Shown piece by piece: positions 16,003 to 24,582 of a stretch of 64,000 nucleotides of DNA (position 1 is the first letter of the stretch; each line of letters starts with the position of its first letter). This DNA is from Nocardioides conyzicola (GTDB lineage: Bacteria > Actinomycetota > Actinomycetes > Propionibacteriales > Nocardioidaceae), in contig NZ_BAABKM010000004.1 in assembly GCF_039543825.1 (NCBI RefSeq), forward strand, positions 124,001 through 188,000, written 5' to 3'. The notes under the pieces were generated by a model. That model ran no database searches, was not told the DNA's origin, and saw only the letters and a list, made by a program, of their open reading frames with translations. A program made the translations under genes and the position numbers.

Positions 16003-18401
16003 AGCGGAGCCTTCAGCGACGGGCGTACGGCGTACCGCTCCCCTGCGACGTCGACCTCGAAGGCACCCGAGGCGAGCCAGTCGGACGTCACCGGCCCGTC
16101 GTGGCGCAGGTAGCCGAGGCCGACGCAGGAGCCGACCGTCTTGCCCCAGGCGGCGCTGGTGACCTGGCCGACGGGGGCGCCGTCGAGCAGCAGCAGCTCG
16201 CCGCCCCACAGCATGGGATCGGGCGACTCGACCACCAGCGACACCAGGCGCCGCCGCGGTCCACCGGTCGCGAGCGACTCCCGGTGGGCGGTCAGGGCGG
16301 CCCGGCCGAGGAAGTCCTTGTCGCCCTTGAGCGCGGTGGCGAAGACCAGCCCCGCCTCGACCGGGCCGTAGTCGGGCGTCAGCTCCCGGCCGAAGGCGCG
16401 GTAGCCCTTCTCCAGCCGCAGCGACTCGATCGCGTAGTAGCCGGCGTCGGTCGCACCGCCGGCGACGACGGCGTCGTAGACGGTCACCGCGTCGGCGACC
16501 GGCACCATCAGCTCCCAGCCGACCTCGCCGACGTAGGTCATCCGGGTGGCCCGGACCTCGACGCCGGCGATCGTCACCTCGCGGGACGTCGCGAACGGGA
16601 ACCCCTCGTCGGACCAGTCGTCGGCCGACAGCGACGCGAGCAGCGAGCGCGAGCGCGGTCCCATCACACCCAGGACGGAGAACGACTCCGTGACGTCCCG
16701 GGCGGGTACGCCGTGCCGGGCCAGCCAGTCCAGGTCACGCACCGTCGTCGCCGAGCTCGACACCAGCAGGAACTCGTCCGCTCCGGTGCGGGTGACCGTC
16801 AGGTCGGCCTCGTAGGTCCCGCGAGCGTTGAGGAACGGCGTGTAGACGCAGCCCCCGACCGGCACGTCGACGTCGGCGGCACACACCCACTGCAGCCCGG
16901 CCAGCGCGTCCGGGCCCTCGACGACGTACTTGGAGAAGGAGGTCTGGTCGAAGACCGCGACGTCCTGGCGGGTGGCCCGCTGCTCGGCGGCCGACCACGG
17001 CAGCCAGGACGGCTTGCCCCACGAGTACTCGAGCGAGGGGCCGAAGACGTTGGGCCGCTCCCAGCCCATCCGGGTCCCGAAGAGCGCGCCCGCGGCAGCC
17101 GTGCGCTGGTGCACGGGCGAGACCCGCTGGGGCCGCGCCGACTCCAGCTCACGGTTGGGCCACGGCACGGCGTAGTGCAGCCCGAGCACCTCGGCGACCC
17201 GGGAGCGGAGCCAGCCGTTGTCGGCGTGCAGCGGGGCGAACCGGCGTACGTCGACCGCCACCAGGTCGTCCTGGGCCCCGCCGGCGACGATCCACTCGGC
17301 CAGCGCCCGCCCGGCACCGCCGGCGGACGCGATCCCGACGGAGTTGAAGCCGGCGCCGACGAAGAAGCCGCGCAGCCCGGGAGCCTCACCGAGGAGGAAC
17401 TGGTTGTCGGGCGTGAACGACTCCGGTCCGTTGTAGAACTTGCGGATCCCGGTCTCCTCCAGCGCCGGGATGCGCCGCAGCGCCTCGTCCATCAGCACCG
17501 AGAAGTGCTCCCAGTCCTCGGCCAGCAGCTGGAACTCGAAGGGGTAGGGCAGGTCGTCGGGCGAGCGCCACGGCTTGGCCTCGGGCTCGAAGCCACCGAC
17601 GACCAGCCCGCCGGTCTCCTCCTTGAAGTACGTCCAGCCGTCCGGGTCGCGCATGATCGGCAGGTCCGGGTGCACGCCCTCGATCGCCTCGGTGACGACA
17701 TAGAAGTGCTCGGCGGAGTGGAGCGGGACGGGGACGCCGACGAGGTCGCCGAGCGCCTTCGCCCACTGGCCGGCGCAGTTGACGACCACCTCGGCCTCCA
17801 CCGTGCCCCGGTCGGTGACGACGCCGGTCACCCGACGCCCGGCCGGTCCGTCCTCGACGTCGAAGCCGGTGACCCGCACCCGCTCGACGATCCGCGCCCC
17901 GCGCTGCCGCGCGCCCTTGGCCAGCGACTGGGTGACGTCGGACGGGTTGACCTTGCCGTCGCCGGGCAGCCAGATCGCGCCGAGCAGGTCGTCGACCCGC
18001 ATCGCCGGCCACAGCTCCTGCGCCCGCGCCGGCGAGATCAGCTCGCAGTCCATGTCGTACGCCGTCGCGTTGGCCGCCGTGCGCCGCAGCTGGACCATCC
18101 GGTCCTCGGTCCGCGCCACGATCACGCCCCCGACGTTGCGGTAGCCGGTCGCCAGCCCGGTCTCGGCCTCCAGGGACTCGTAGAGGTCGGCGGAGTACTG
18201 CACCAGCCGGGTCCCGCTCTCCGACGCCCGCAGCGGCCCGACCAGCCCGGCGGCGTGCCAGGTCGTCCCGCACGAGAGCGTGCCCTGCTCGAGCAGCAGC
18301 ACGTCGGTCCAGCCGAGCTTCGTCAGGTGGTAGGCCACGGAGGTCCCGATGACGCCGCCGCCGACGATCACGACCTGCGCGCGGGAGGGAAGGTCGGTCA
18401 C
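15999..18401 (-). CDS. FAD-dependent oxidoreductase with GcvT domain (dimethylglycine/sarcosine dehydrogenase-like)
   Basis: An 800-residue two-domain protein. Residues ~8-370 form a DAO-type FAD domain starting VIVGGGVIGTSVAYHL. The TWHAAGLVG motif places a His at about residue 49, where dimethylglycine and sarcosine dehydrogenases bind FAD covalently. The C-terminal half is an aminomethyltransferase (GcvT) fold (YVGEVGWELMVP, then LRLEKGYRAFGRELTPDYG) that in the family passes formaldehyde to tetrahydrofolate. Expected reaction: oxidative N-demethylation of dimethylglycine, sarcosine or a similar amine. GTG at 18401 overlaps the stop of the kinase-like gene (GTGA). Third gene of the leftward permease operon. 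Confidence 0.85.
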   Translation of the reverse strand: MTDLPSRAQVVIVGGGVIGTSVAYHLTKLGWTDVLLLEQGTLSCGTTWHAAGLVGPLRASESGTRLVQYSADLYESLEAETGLATGYRNVGGVIVARTEDRMVQLRRTAANATAYDMDCELISPARAQELWPAMRVDDLLGAIWLPGDGKVNPSDVTQSLAKGARQRGARIVERVRVTGFDVEDGPAGRRVTGVVTDRGTVEAEVVVNCAGQWAKALGDLVGVPVPLHSAEHFYVVTEAIEGVHPDLPIMRDPDGWTYFKEETGGLVVGGFEPEAKPWRSPDDLPYPFEFQLLAEDWEHFSVLMDEALRRIPALEETGIRKFYNGPESFTPDNQFLLGEAPGLRGFFVGAGFNSVGIASAGGAGRALAEWIVAGGAQDDLVAVDVRRFAPLHADNGWLRSRVAEVLGLHYAVPWPNRELESARPQRVSPVHQRTAAAGALFGTRMGWERPNVFGPSLEYSWGKPSWLPWSAAEQRATRQDVAVFDQTSFSKYVVEGPDALAGLQWVCAADVDVPVGGCVYTPFLNARGTYEADLTVTRTGADEFLLVSSSATTVRDLDWLARHGVPARDVTESFSVLGVMGPRSRSLLASLSADDWSDEGFPFATSREVTIAGVEVRATRMTYVGEVGWELMVPVADAVTVYDAVVAGGATDAGYYAIESLRLEKGYRAFGRELTPDYGPVEAGLVFATALKGDKDFLGRAALTAHRESLATGGPRRRLVSLVVESPDPMLWGGELLLLDGAPVGQVTSAAWGKTVGSCVGLGYLRHDGPVTSDWLASGAFEVDVAGERYAVRPSLKAPL

Positions 18402-19309
18402 GAGACGACATCCTCCAGCAGTCGTCGCAGGTCTGGACCGCGCAAGGTCGCGACCGCCTTCTCGTAGCGCTCCATCCCCCACCCCTCGAAGTCGTAGTCG
18501 ATCGGGCTCGCCGCCGCCTGGATGAAGCCCCAGAGCGACCAGCCGTACTCGCTCACCAGCATCTGCAGCCGCACCCGCGCCAGGTCCGCGCGCGTCGGCG
18601 TCCCGAAGTAGGCCTCGGTGTACGCCTCCACCTGCTCGGGCGTGAGGTCGCACTCCGTGGCGGTGTTGCCGAGCTCGAAGCAGGCGTCGTTGTTGCCGGA
18701 GTACTCGTAGTCGATGAGCCGGCAACGGGTCCCGTCGTCGATGAAGTTGGCGGCGAGCAGGTCGTTGTTGCAGGGCACGGTCGGCTGCGCGCGGACGGCG
18801 AGCGCTCGGCGTACGGCGTCCCAGGCGTCGGCATGGTCGAGGTAGCCCGGCGGCAGCCCGTAGCCCCGCTCCTGCACCGTCGAGAGGTACGCCGCCCGCC
18901 GCGTGAACATGTCGAAGTCCCCCTGGAAGCGCGGTCCGGCGTGGAGCTCGCGGGTCGCCGAGGCAGCCCTCGCCAGGACCCCCGGATCGGCGAAGTCGGC
19001 GTTGTCGAGCGACCGGCCCGGCAGGAACGAGATGACCAGCATCGACAGGTCGGGCCGGTACTCGAGCACGTCCGCACCCACCCCGGCATCGGCCGCGGCC
19101 GCCGTGTTGAAGGCCTCGGCGTCGCGGTCGATCCCGAGCAGCGTGGCGTCGCCCTGCGACCACCGGACGACGACATCGATCACAGGGTCGAGCCCGTCGT
19201 CGCCGGTGACGTGGAAGTTGGTGTTGGTCAGGCCGCCCGGCAGCTCCTGGACGCGCCAGGACCGCCCCGCCAGGGTGGCGAGGCGGTCCAGCGGGGGGAC
19301 TTCGGTCAC
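18398..19309 (-). CDS. Choline/ethanolamine kinase-like phosphotransferase
   Basis: A 303-residue aminoglycoside/choline-kinase-fold protein. The ELPGGLTNTNFHV loop near residue 25 is the nucleotide-binding region, PCNNDLLAANFIDDG is the catalytic loop (Brenner motif with Asn where most kinases have His, Asp kept), and LIDYEYSGNNDACFELGN carries the metal-binding Asp. This pattern matches bacterial choline/ethanolamine kinases (LicA-like). Start GTG 19309 lies 11 bases after the permease stop. Position between a permease and a methylamine-type dehydrogenase suggests that it phosphorylates, or merely binds, an imported amino-alcohol. Exact substrate unproven. Confidence 0.8.
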   Translation of the reverse strand: MTEVPPLDRLATLAGRSWRVQELPGGLTNTNFHVTGDDGLDPVIDVVVRWSQGDATLLGIDRDAEAFNTAAAADAGVGADVLEYRPDLSMLVISFLPGRSLDNADFADPGVLARAASATRELHAGPRFQGDFDMFTRRAAYLSTVQERGYGLPPGYLDHADAWDAVRRALAVRAQPTVPCNNDLLAANFIDDGTRCRLIDYEYSGNNDACFELGNTATECDLTPEQVEAYTEAYFGTPTRADLARVRLQMLVSEYGWSLWGFIQAAASPIDYDFEGWGMERYEKAVATLRGPDLRRLLEDVVS

Positions 19310-19320
19310 GCGGCGAGGGG

Positions 19321-20940
19321 TCAGTCGCCGAACGCCTCGAGCACGGCCTCGTCGATGGTGACCTTCGGTCCCGTGAACCACTTGCGGGCCGAGGCGTACC
19401 ACCAGATCGTCACCAGCAGGATCGTGCCGCCGGTGAGGATCGGGGCGTAGTTGACGAATTTCCAGCTGAAGCCCTCCTCGGTGGGCCAGCCGACCGGGTA
19501 GAGCGGCAGGATGAAGTAGATGCAGATGACCACGATCTCGGCGACCGCGACGAGGTTCATCCACTTGTACTTCTTGCCGTTGTTCCAGGCGCCGACCTCG
19601 AAGGCGTCGCCGATCTTCCAGCGCAGGAAGATCGGGATCGCGAAGGCGAGGTAGAGCCCGATCACCGCCACCGAGACCACGGCGTAGAACGCCGTCGGCA
19701 GGATGATCGGTGCGTCGGCGGTCCCGATGTTGACCTCGATCAGGGCCGGGAGGGTGATCAGGCCCGCGATCACGGACACGAAGATCACGGCGTTGGCGGG
19801 GACCTTGGTCTTCGACACCTTCGACCAGAGCCGCGAGCCGGGGATGGCACCGTCCCGGCTGAAGGCGAACGTCATCCGCGACGCACTCGTCAGGCAGGCG
19901 GTGGTGCAGAAGAGCTGGCCGAAGGCGGAGATCGCGATCACCACGATGTGGGCGTTGGTGCCGAGCGCCTGCCCGAGGATCACGTCGGACCCGTAGTAGC
20001 CCTGGTTGATGCTGTCGGTCACGGCACCCTGGTCCTGGACTGCGAAGAGCAGCGCGAGCAGCAGGATCCAGCCGCCGACGGCGGAGTAGAAGATCGAGCG
20101 CCAGATGCCCTTGGCCGCGGCGTTCGACGCCGATGCCGTCTCCTCCGACAGGTGGGCGGACGCGTCGAAGCCGGTGATCGTGTACTGCGTCAGCAGGAAG
20201 CCGAGGGGCAGCACCAGGAACCAGAACATGGTCCCGCTGGTGGAGCCGTCGTTGTACCCGGAGTTGTTGATCCGCTCGCTCATCACCCACCCGATGCTCT
20301 GGTGGTTGTCCGGGACGATGATCAGGATGCCGATGATCAGCGCCGCACCCGCGACGTGCCACCACACCGAGATGTTGTTGACGACGGCCAGCAGGTGGCT
20401 GGAGAAGATGTTGGCGAGGGCCGCGATGAACAGGATGATCACGAACTCGATGAACACCCGCTTGAGGCTGTAGTCAGCCGCCCAGCTGTCGCTGAAGAGC
20501 CCGAGCAGGATGTCGACGAAGTTGGCGGCGCCGTACGCCACGGAGGCGGTGACCGCGATCAGGCCGATCAGGTTCAGCCACCCGGTGTAGAAGCCGGCCA
20601 TCGGGCCGCCGAGCTTGGCCGCCCACCAGTAGATGCCGCCCGAGGTCGGGTAGGCCGAGACCAGCTCCGACATCGTGAAGCCGATGATCAGGATGAAGAT
20701 CGAGATGACCGGCCAGCCCCACGTGATGGCGATCGGGCCACCGTTGCTCCACGCCTGGCCGAAGGTCGTGAAGCAACCGGCCAGGATGGAGATGATCGAG
20801 AACGAGATCGCGAAGTTGGAGAAGCCGGACCACGAACGGGACAGCTCCTGCTTGTAGCCGAGCTTCGCGAGGTGCTTCTCGTCCTCGGTGAGCTCGGGGC
20901 CGTGATGAGCCGGGACGACCGGCTCGTGCGCTTCGGGCAT
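19321..20940 (-). CDS. APC-superfamily amine/amino-acid permease
   Basis: A 539-residue transporter with about twelve hydrophobic helices. The hydrophilic N-terminus ends LGYKQELSRSWSGFSNFAIS, then helix 1 with the conserved FSIISILAGCFTTF and GGPIAITWGWPV pattern of the BAT/GABA-permease group. YPTSGGIYWWAAKLGG and GFDASAHLSEETASASNAAAKGIW are further APC landmarks. Uptake of an amine, choline, ethanolamine or amino acid is expected. First gene of the leftward operon, divergent from the GntR gene. On the minus strand a TAGCGT at 20985-20980 could be the -10 box, giving a leader of ~30 bases with a GGAAGG ribosome site. Confidence 0.88.
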   Translation of the reverse strand: MPEAHEPVVPAHHGPELTEDEKHLAKLGYKQELSRSWSGFSNFAISFSIISILAGCFTTFGQAWSNGGPIAITWGWPVISIFILIIGFTMSELVSAYPTSGGIYWWAAKLGGPMAGFYTGWLNLIGLIAVTASVAYGAANFVDILLGLFSDSWAADYSLKRVFIEFVIILFIAALANIFSSHLLAVVNNISVWWHVAGAALIIGILIIVPDNHQSIGWVMSERINNSGYNDGSTSGTMFWFLVLPLGFLLTQYTITGFDASAHLSEETASASNAAAKGIWRSIFYSAVGGWILLLALLFAVQDQGAVTDSINQGYYGSDVILGQALGTNAHIVVIAISAFGQLFCTTACLTSASRMTFAFSRDGAIPGSRLWSKVSKTKVPANAVIFVSVIAGLITLPALIEVNIGTADAPIILPTAFYAVVSVAVIGLYLAFAIPIFLRWKIGDAFEVGAWNNGKKYKWMNLVAVAEIVVICIYFILPLYPVGWPTEEGFSWKFVNYAPILTGGTILLVTIWWYASARKWFTGPKVTIDEAVLEAFGD

Positions 20941-21025
20941 CAGGCACCTTCCGGGGGTGATCGTGCGAATGTGAACCGGACGCTAGACCCGCGTTGTTCG
21001 GGGTGTCCATAGGCTTCCGTAAAAT

Positions 21026-21072
21026 TGGTATGAACTCAGACCATTGACACTGCCGACGAGCGCTCCAAGGAT
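21026..21072 (+). promoter_or_regulatory. GntR promoter (TTGACA/AAGGAT) with adjacent operator-like repeat
   Basis: TTGACA at 21044-21049 and AAGGAT at 21067-21072 are spaced by 17 bases and end 7 bases before the ATG at 21080, a good leaderless promoter. Directly upstream, TGGT at 21026 and ACCA at 21040-21043 form an inverted repeat with a 10-base spacer, compatible with a GntR/FadR dimer and possible autoregulation. The same site lies about 40-60 bases from the divergent permease promoter. Confidence 0.55.
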
Positions 21073-21079
21073 TGGGTCC

Positions 21080-21823
21080 ATGACCGCGTCGCCCGACCCC
21101 TCGGCAGCGCACCTGCCCGAGGCGGTGCTCCGGCCGGTGCGCGGGCACCACGCGTTCGAGGCCTGCGTGGAGCAGCTCGGCACGGCGATCCGGCTCGGCG
21201 TCTACCCGCTCGGCACCGCTCTGCCGCCGGAGCGCGACCTGGCCACCATGCTCGGGGTCTCCCGCGCCACGCTGCGTGAGGCGATGGCCGCGCTCCGCGA
21301 GGCCGGACTGGTCGAGACCACCCGCGGCCGCGGTGGCGGCACCGTCGTCACCCTCAAGGCACGCACCCCCTCCGCCCGGGCCGCCGCGCGGATCTCCCCG
21401 GAGCGCCGGGCGGACTGGCTCGACGCTCTGGACTACCGACGGATCGTCGAGCCCGGGGCCGCCTGGCTCGCGGCGAGCGTCGAGCTGACCGACGTACGCC
21501 GGGGCCAGCTGGAGCGCGCCCACGCCGAGGTCTCCCGTGCGGCCAGGCCCGCGGCGCACCGGCAGGCCGACTCCCGCTTCCACCTCACCGTCGCGTCGCT
21601 CGCGGGCTCGCCCCGCGTGATCGAGGCCGTCACCTCGGTGCAGTCGACGCTGCACGAGATGCTGCTCGCGATCCCGGTGCTGGGCACCAACATCGCGCAC
21701 TCGGACCGGCAGCACGCGGTCCTGGTCAAGGCGATCGTCGCGGGCGAGGCCGAGCGGGCCCGCACCGTGATGGAAGAGCACTGCGACGACACGGCTGCGC
21801 TCCTGCGCGGGCTCGTGGGCTAG
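21080..21823 (+). CDS. GntR-family (FadR subfamily) transcriptional regulator
   Basis: A 247-residue regulator. The winged helix lies at residues ~20-90 (GVYPLGTALPPERDLATMLG, then SRATLREAMAALREAGLVET), and the C-terminal all-helical FCD domain contains RRIVEPGAAWLAA, the metal-ligand His region QADSRFHLTVASLAGS and HAVLVKAIVAGEAERART. It sits between the divergent permease operon and the gamma-glutamyl ligase operon, 23 bases before the latter, and is the obvious candidate regulator of both. The ligand is probably an intermediate amine or carboxylate. I prefer ATG 21080 over a TTG 36 bases upstream because of the promoter geometry. Confidence 0.9.
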   Translation: MTASPDPSAAHLPEAVLRPVRGHHAFEACVEQLGTAIRLGVYPLGTALPPERDLATMLGVSRATLREAMAALREAGLVETTRGRGGGTVVTLKARTPSARAAARISPERRADWLDALDYRRIVEPGAAWLAASVELTDVRRGQLERAHAEVSRAARPAAHRQADSRFHLTVASLAGSPRVIEAVTSVQSTLHEMLLAIPVLGTNIAHSDRQHAVLVKAIVAGEAERARTVMEEHCDDTAALLRGLVG

Positions 21824-21846
21824 AACCGACGGAAGGAAGGCACCGC

Positions 21847-23202
21847 GTGCGCAACAGTCGTCACCTCTCGATGGAGCACCTGCTCGCCCGGATCCAGGAG
21901 GGCGAGATCGACACCGTCGTGGTCGCCTTCACCGACATGCAGGGACGGCTGCAGGGCAAGCGGCTGCACGCGCGCTACTTCGCCGACGTCGTGGTGCCGC
22001 ACGGCACCGAGGGCTGCAACTACCTCTTGGCCGTCGACGTCGACATGAACACGGTCGGCGGCTACACCATCTCCTCCTGGGAGAAGGGCTACGGCGACAT
22101 GGAGTTCGTCCTCGACGACCGCACCATCCGCCTGCTGACCCACCTGCCCGCGACCGCCATGGTCCAGTGCGACCTCGTCTGGCCCGACCACTCCCCCGTC
22201 GTCCAGTCGCCGCGGTCGATCCTCCAGCGGCAGCTCGACCGGTGCGCGGAGCAGGGATGGATCGCGCTGGCCGGCACCGAGCTCGAGTTCATCGCGTTCG
22301 ACACGACGTACGAGGCCGCGCACGACGCGCGCTACCACGACCTCACGCCGGTCAACCAGTACAACGTCGACTACTCGATCCTCGGCACCTCCCGCGTCGA
22401 GCCGTTGCTGCGGGCGATCCGCAACACCATGTACGCCGCGGGCCTGGACGTCGAGGGCGCCAAGGGCGAGTGCAACTTCGGCCAGCACGAGATCGGCTTC
22501 CTGTACGCCGACGCGCTGAAGACGGCCGACGACCACGTCGTCTACAAGACGGTGGCCAAGGAGATCGCGTCCCAGCAGGGCAAGGCGATCACGTTCATGG
22601 CGAAGTTCAACGAGCGTGAGGGCAGCTCCTGCCACATCCACCTGTCGCTGCGCGGCGAGGACGGCGACCTGGTCTTCTGGAAGGACGGCGCCCGCACGCC
22701 GCTCTACGACCACTTCATCGCCGGTGTGCTCGCGACGATGGCCGACTTCACGCTGCTCTTCGCGCCCAACATCAACTCCTACAAGCGGTTCGCCGACGGC
22801 TCGTTCGCGCCGACCACGATCGCGTGGGGGCTGGACAACCGCACCTGCGCCGTCCGCCTGGTCGGGCACGGGTCCAGCGCCCGGATGGAGAACCGGGTGC
22901 CCGGCGCCGACGCCAACCCCTACCTCGCCCTGGCCGCGATGCTCGCCGGCGGGCTCTACGGGATCGAGCACGAGCTGCCCCTCGGGGACGCCCTGGTCGG
23001 CAACGCCTACACCTCGGACCTGCCCAAGGTCCCGACGACGCTCGCCGCGGCCCGGGAGGCCTTCGTGACCTCGGAGATCGCGCGCGCCACCCTCGGTGAC
23101 GACGTCGTCGACCACTACGCCAACATGGCGGCCGTCGAGCTGGCCGCCTTCAACGCTGCCGTCACCGACTGGGAGCTCTTCCGTGGATTCGAGAGGCTGT
23201 AA
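21847..23202 (+). CDS. Glutamine synthetase-like gamma-glutamyl-amine ligase (GlnA3/GlnA4 type)
   Basis: A 451-residue GS-fold ligase. Signatures include ELEFIAFDT (metal Glu), KGECNFGQHEIGF, the ATP-site GSSCHIHLSL near residue 258, RFADGSFAPTTIAWGLDNR and VPGADANPYLALAAML. This subgroup ligates glutamate to amines; in Streptomyces, members act on polyamines (GlnA3) or ethanolamine (GlnA4). The genes that follow (aldehyde dehydrogenase, alcohol-type SDR, gamma-glutamyl hydrolase) fit oxidation of an amino-alcohol held as a gamma-glutamyl amide. GTG at 21847 has a strong ribosome site (GGAAGGAAGG). Second GS-like gene in the window. Confidence 0.9.
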   Translation: MRNSRHLSMEHLLARIQEGEIDTVVVAFTDMQGRLQGKRLHARYFADVVVPHGTEGCNYLLAVDVDMNTVGGYTISSWEKGYGDMEFVLDDRTIRLLTHLPATAMVQCDLVWPDHSPVVQSPRSILQRQLDRCAEQGWIALAGTELEFIAFDTTYEAAHDARYHDLTPVNQYNVDYSILGTSRVEPLLRAIRNTMYAAGLDVEGAKGECNFGQHEIGFLYADALKTADDHVVYKTVAKEIASQQGKAITFMAKFNEREGSSCHIHLSLRGEDGDLVFWKDGARTPLYDHFIAGVLATMADFTLLFAPNINSYKRFADGSFAPTTIAWGLDNRTCAVRLVGHGSSARMENRVPGADANPYLALAAMLAGGLYGIEHELPLGDALVGNAYTSDLPKVPTTLAAAREAFVTSEIARATLGDDVVDHYANMAAVELAAFNAAVTDWELFRGFERL

Positions 23203-24561
23203 GTGAGCGACGTCTACACCGTCATCAACCCGGCGACCGCGACGCCGGTGGTCGACGTACCTCTGGCGTCGCTCGAGGAGGCCGATGCGGCCATCGAGCG
23301 CGCGCACGCGGCGTACCCCGCCTGGAAGGCGATGGCGCCCGGCGAGCGCGCGACCGTGCTGCGTCGGTTCGCCGCCGTCGTCGACGCGCACCTCGACGAG
23401 CTCGCCGAGCTCGAGGTGCGCAACGCGGGCCACACGTGGGGCAACGCGCGCTGGGAGGCCGGCAACGTCCGGGACTGCCTCAACTACTACGCCGGAGCGC
23501 CGGAGCGGCTCTTCGGCCAGCAGATCCCGGTCGCCGGCGGCATCGACATCACCTTCCACGAGCCGCTCGGCGTGGTGGGCATCATCGTCCCCTGGAACTT
23601 CCCGATGCCGATCGCGGCCTGGGGCTTCGCCCCGGCCCTCGCCGCCGGCAACACGGTCGTGCTGAAGCCGGCCGAGCTCACCCCGCTCACCGCGATCCGC
23701 CTCGGCGAGCTCGCGCTGGAGGCCGGGCTGCCCGCCGACGTGCTGACCGTCATCCCGGGCAAGGGCTCCGTGGTGGGCGAGCGGTTCGTGACCCACGAGC
23801 TCGTGCGGAAGGTCTGCTTCACCGGCTCCACGTCGGTCGGCAAGCAGATCATGCGCGGCTGCGCCGACCAGGTGAAGAGGGTGACCCTCGAGCTCGGCGG
23901 CAAGAGCGCCAACATCGTCTTCGCGGACGCCGACATCGCGGCGGCGGCCGCCAGCGCGCCGTACGCCGTCTTCGACAACGCGGGTCAGGACTGCTGCGCC
24001 CGCTCGCGGATCCTGGTGGAGCGCTCGGCGTACGACGAGTTCCTGTCCAAGCTGGAGCCGGCCGTGCTCGGGATGCGGGTGCTCGACCCCAGCGACGAGT
24101 CCAGCGAGATGGGGCCGCTCATCTCGGCCCAGCAGAAGTCGACCGTGACCGGCTACCTCGACGAGGTGTCCGTGGCCTTCGCCGGAACCACCCCGGGCGG
24201 CGACGGCTTCTGGGTGCCGCCGTCCGTGGTGGCCGTCGACGACCCGGCCGACCGGATCTGGCGCGAGGAGGTCTTCGGGCCGGTGGTCGCCGTGATGCCG
24301 TTCGACGACGAGGCCGACGCCGTGGCCAAGGCCAACGACACCGAGTACGGCCTGTCCGGGTCGATCTTCACCCACGACCTCGGCCGCGGTCTGCGGGTGT
24401 CGCGGGCGGTCGAGGCCGGCAACCTCAGCGTCAACTCCCACTCGTCGGTCCGCTACTGGACGCCGTTCGGGGGCTACAAGCAGTCCGGCCTCGGCCGCGA
24501 GCTCGGCCCGGACGCGCCCAACGCGTTCACCGAGCTCAAGAACGTCTTCATCGCCCACTGA
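23203..24561 (+). CDS. NAD(P)-dependent aldehyde dehydrogenase
   Basis: A 452-residue ALDH. Catalytic Glu near residue 230 (LELGGKSANIVF) and catalytic Cys near residue 264 (NAGQDCCARSRIL) are both present, as are PWNFPMPIAAW and FGGYKQSGLGRE. GTG 23203 follows the ligase TAA with no gap, so the two are tightly coupled. In the pathway suggested by the neighbours it oxidises a gamma-glutamyl-amino-aldehyde to the acid, the role of PuuC in putrescine breakdown. Confidence 0.93.
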   Translation: MSDVYTVINPATATPVVDVPLASLEEADAAIERAHAAYPAWKAMAPGERATVLRRFAAVVDAHLDELAELEVRNAGHTWGNARWEAGNVRDCLNYYAGAPERLFGQQIPVAGGIDITFHEPLGVVGIIVPWNFPMPIAAWGFAPALAAGNTVVLKPAELTPLTAIRLGELALEAGLPADVLTVIPGKGSVVGERFVTHELVRKVCFTGSTSVGKQIMRGCADQVKRVTLELGGKSANIVFADADIAAAAASAPYAVFDNAGQDCCARSRILVERSAYDEFLSKLEPAVLGMRVLDPSDESSEMGPLISAQQKSTVTGYLDEVSVAFAGTTPGGDGFWVPPSVVAVDDPADRIWREEVFGPVVAVMPFDDEADAVAKANDTEYGLSGSIFTHDLGRGLRVSRAVEAGNLSVNSHSSVRYWTPFGGYKQSGLGRELGPDAPNAFTELKNVFIAH

Positions 24562-24582
24562 CCAGAAGGAGCACCACAACTC

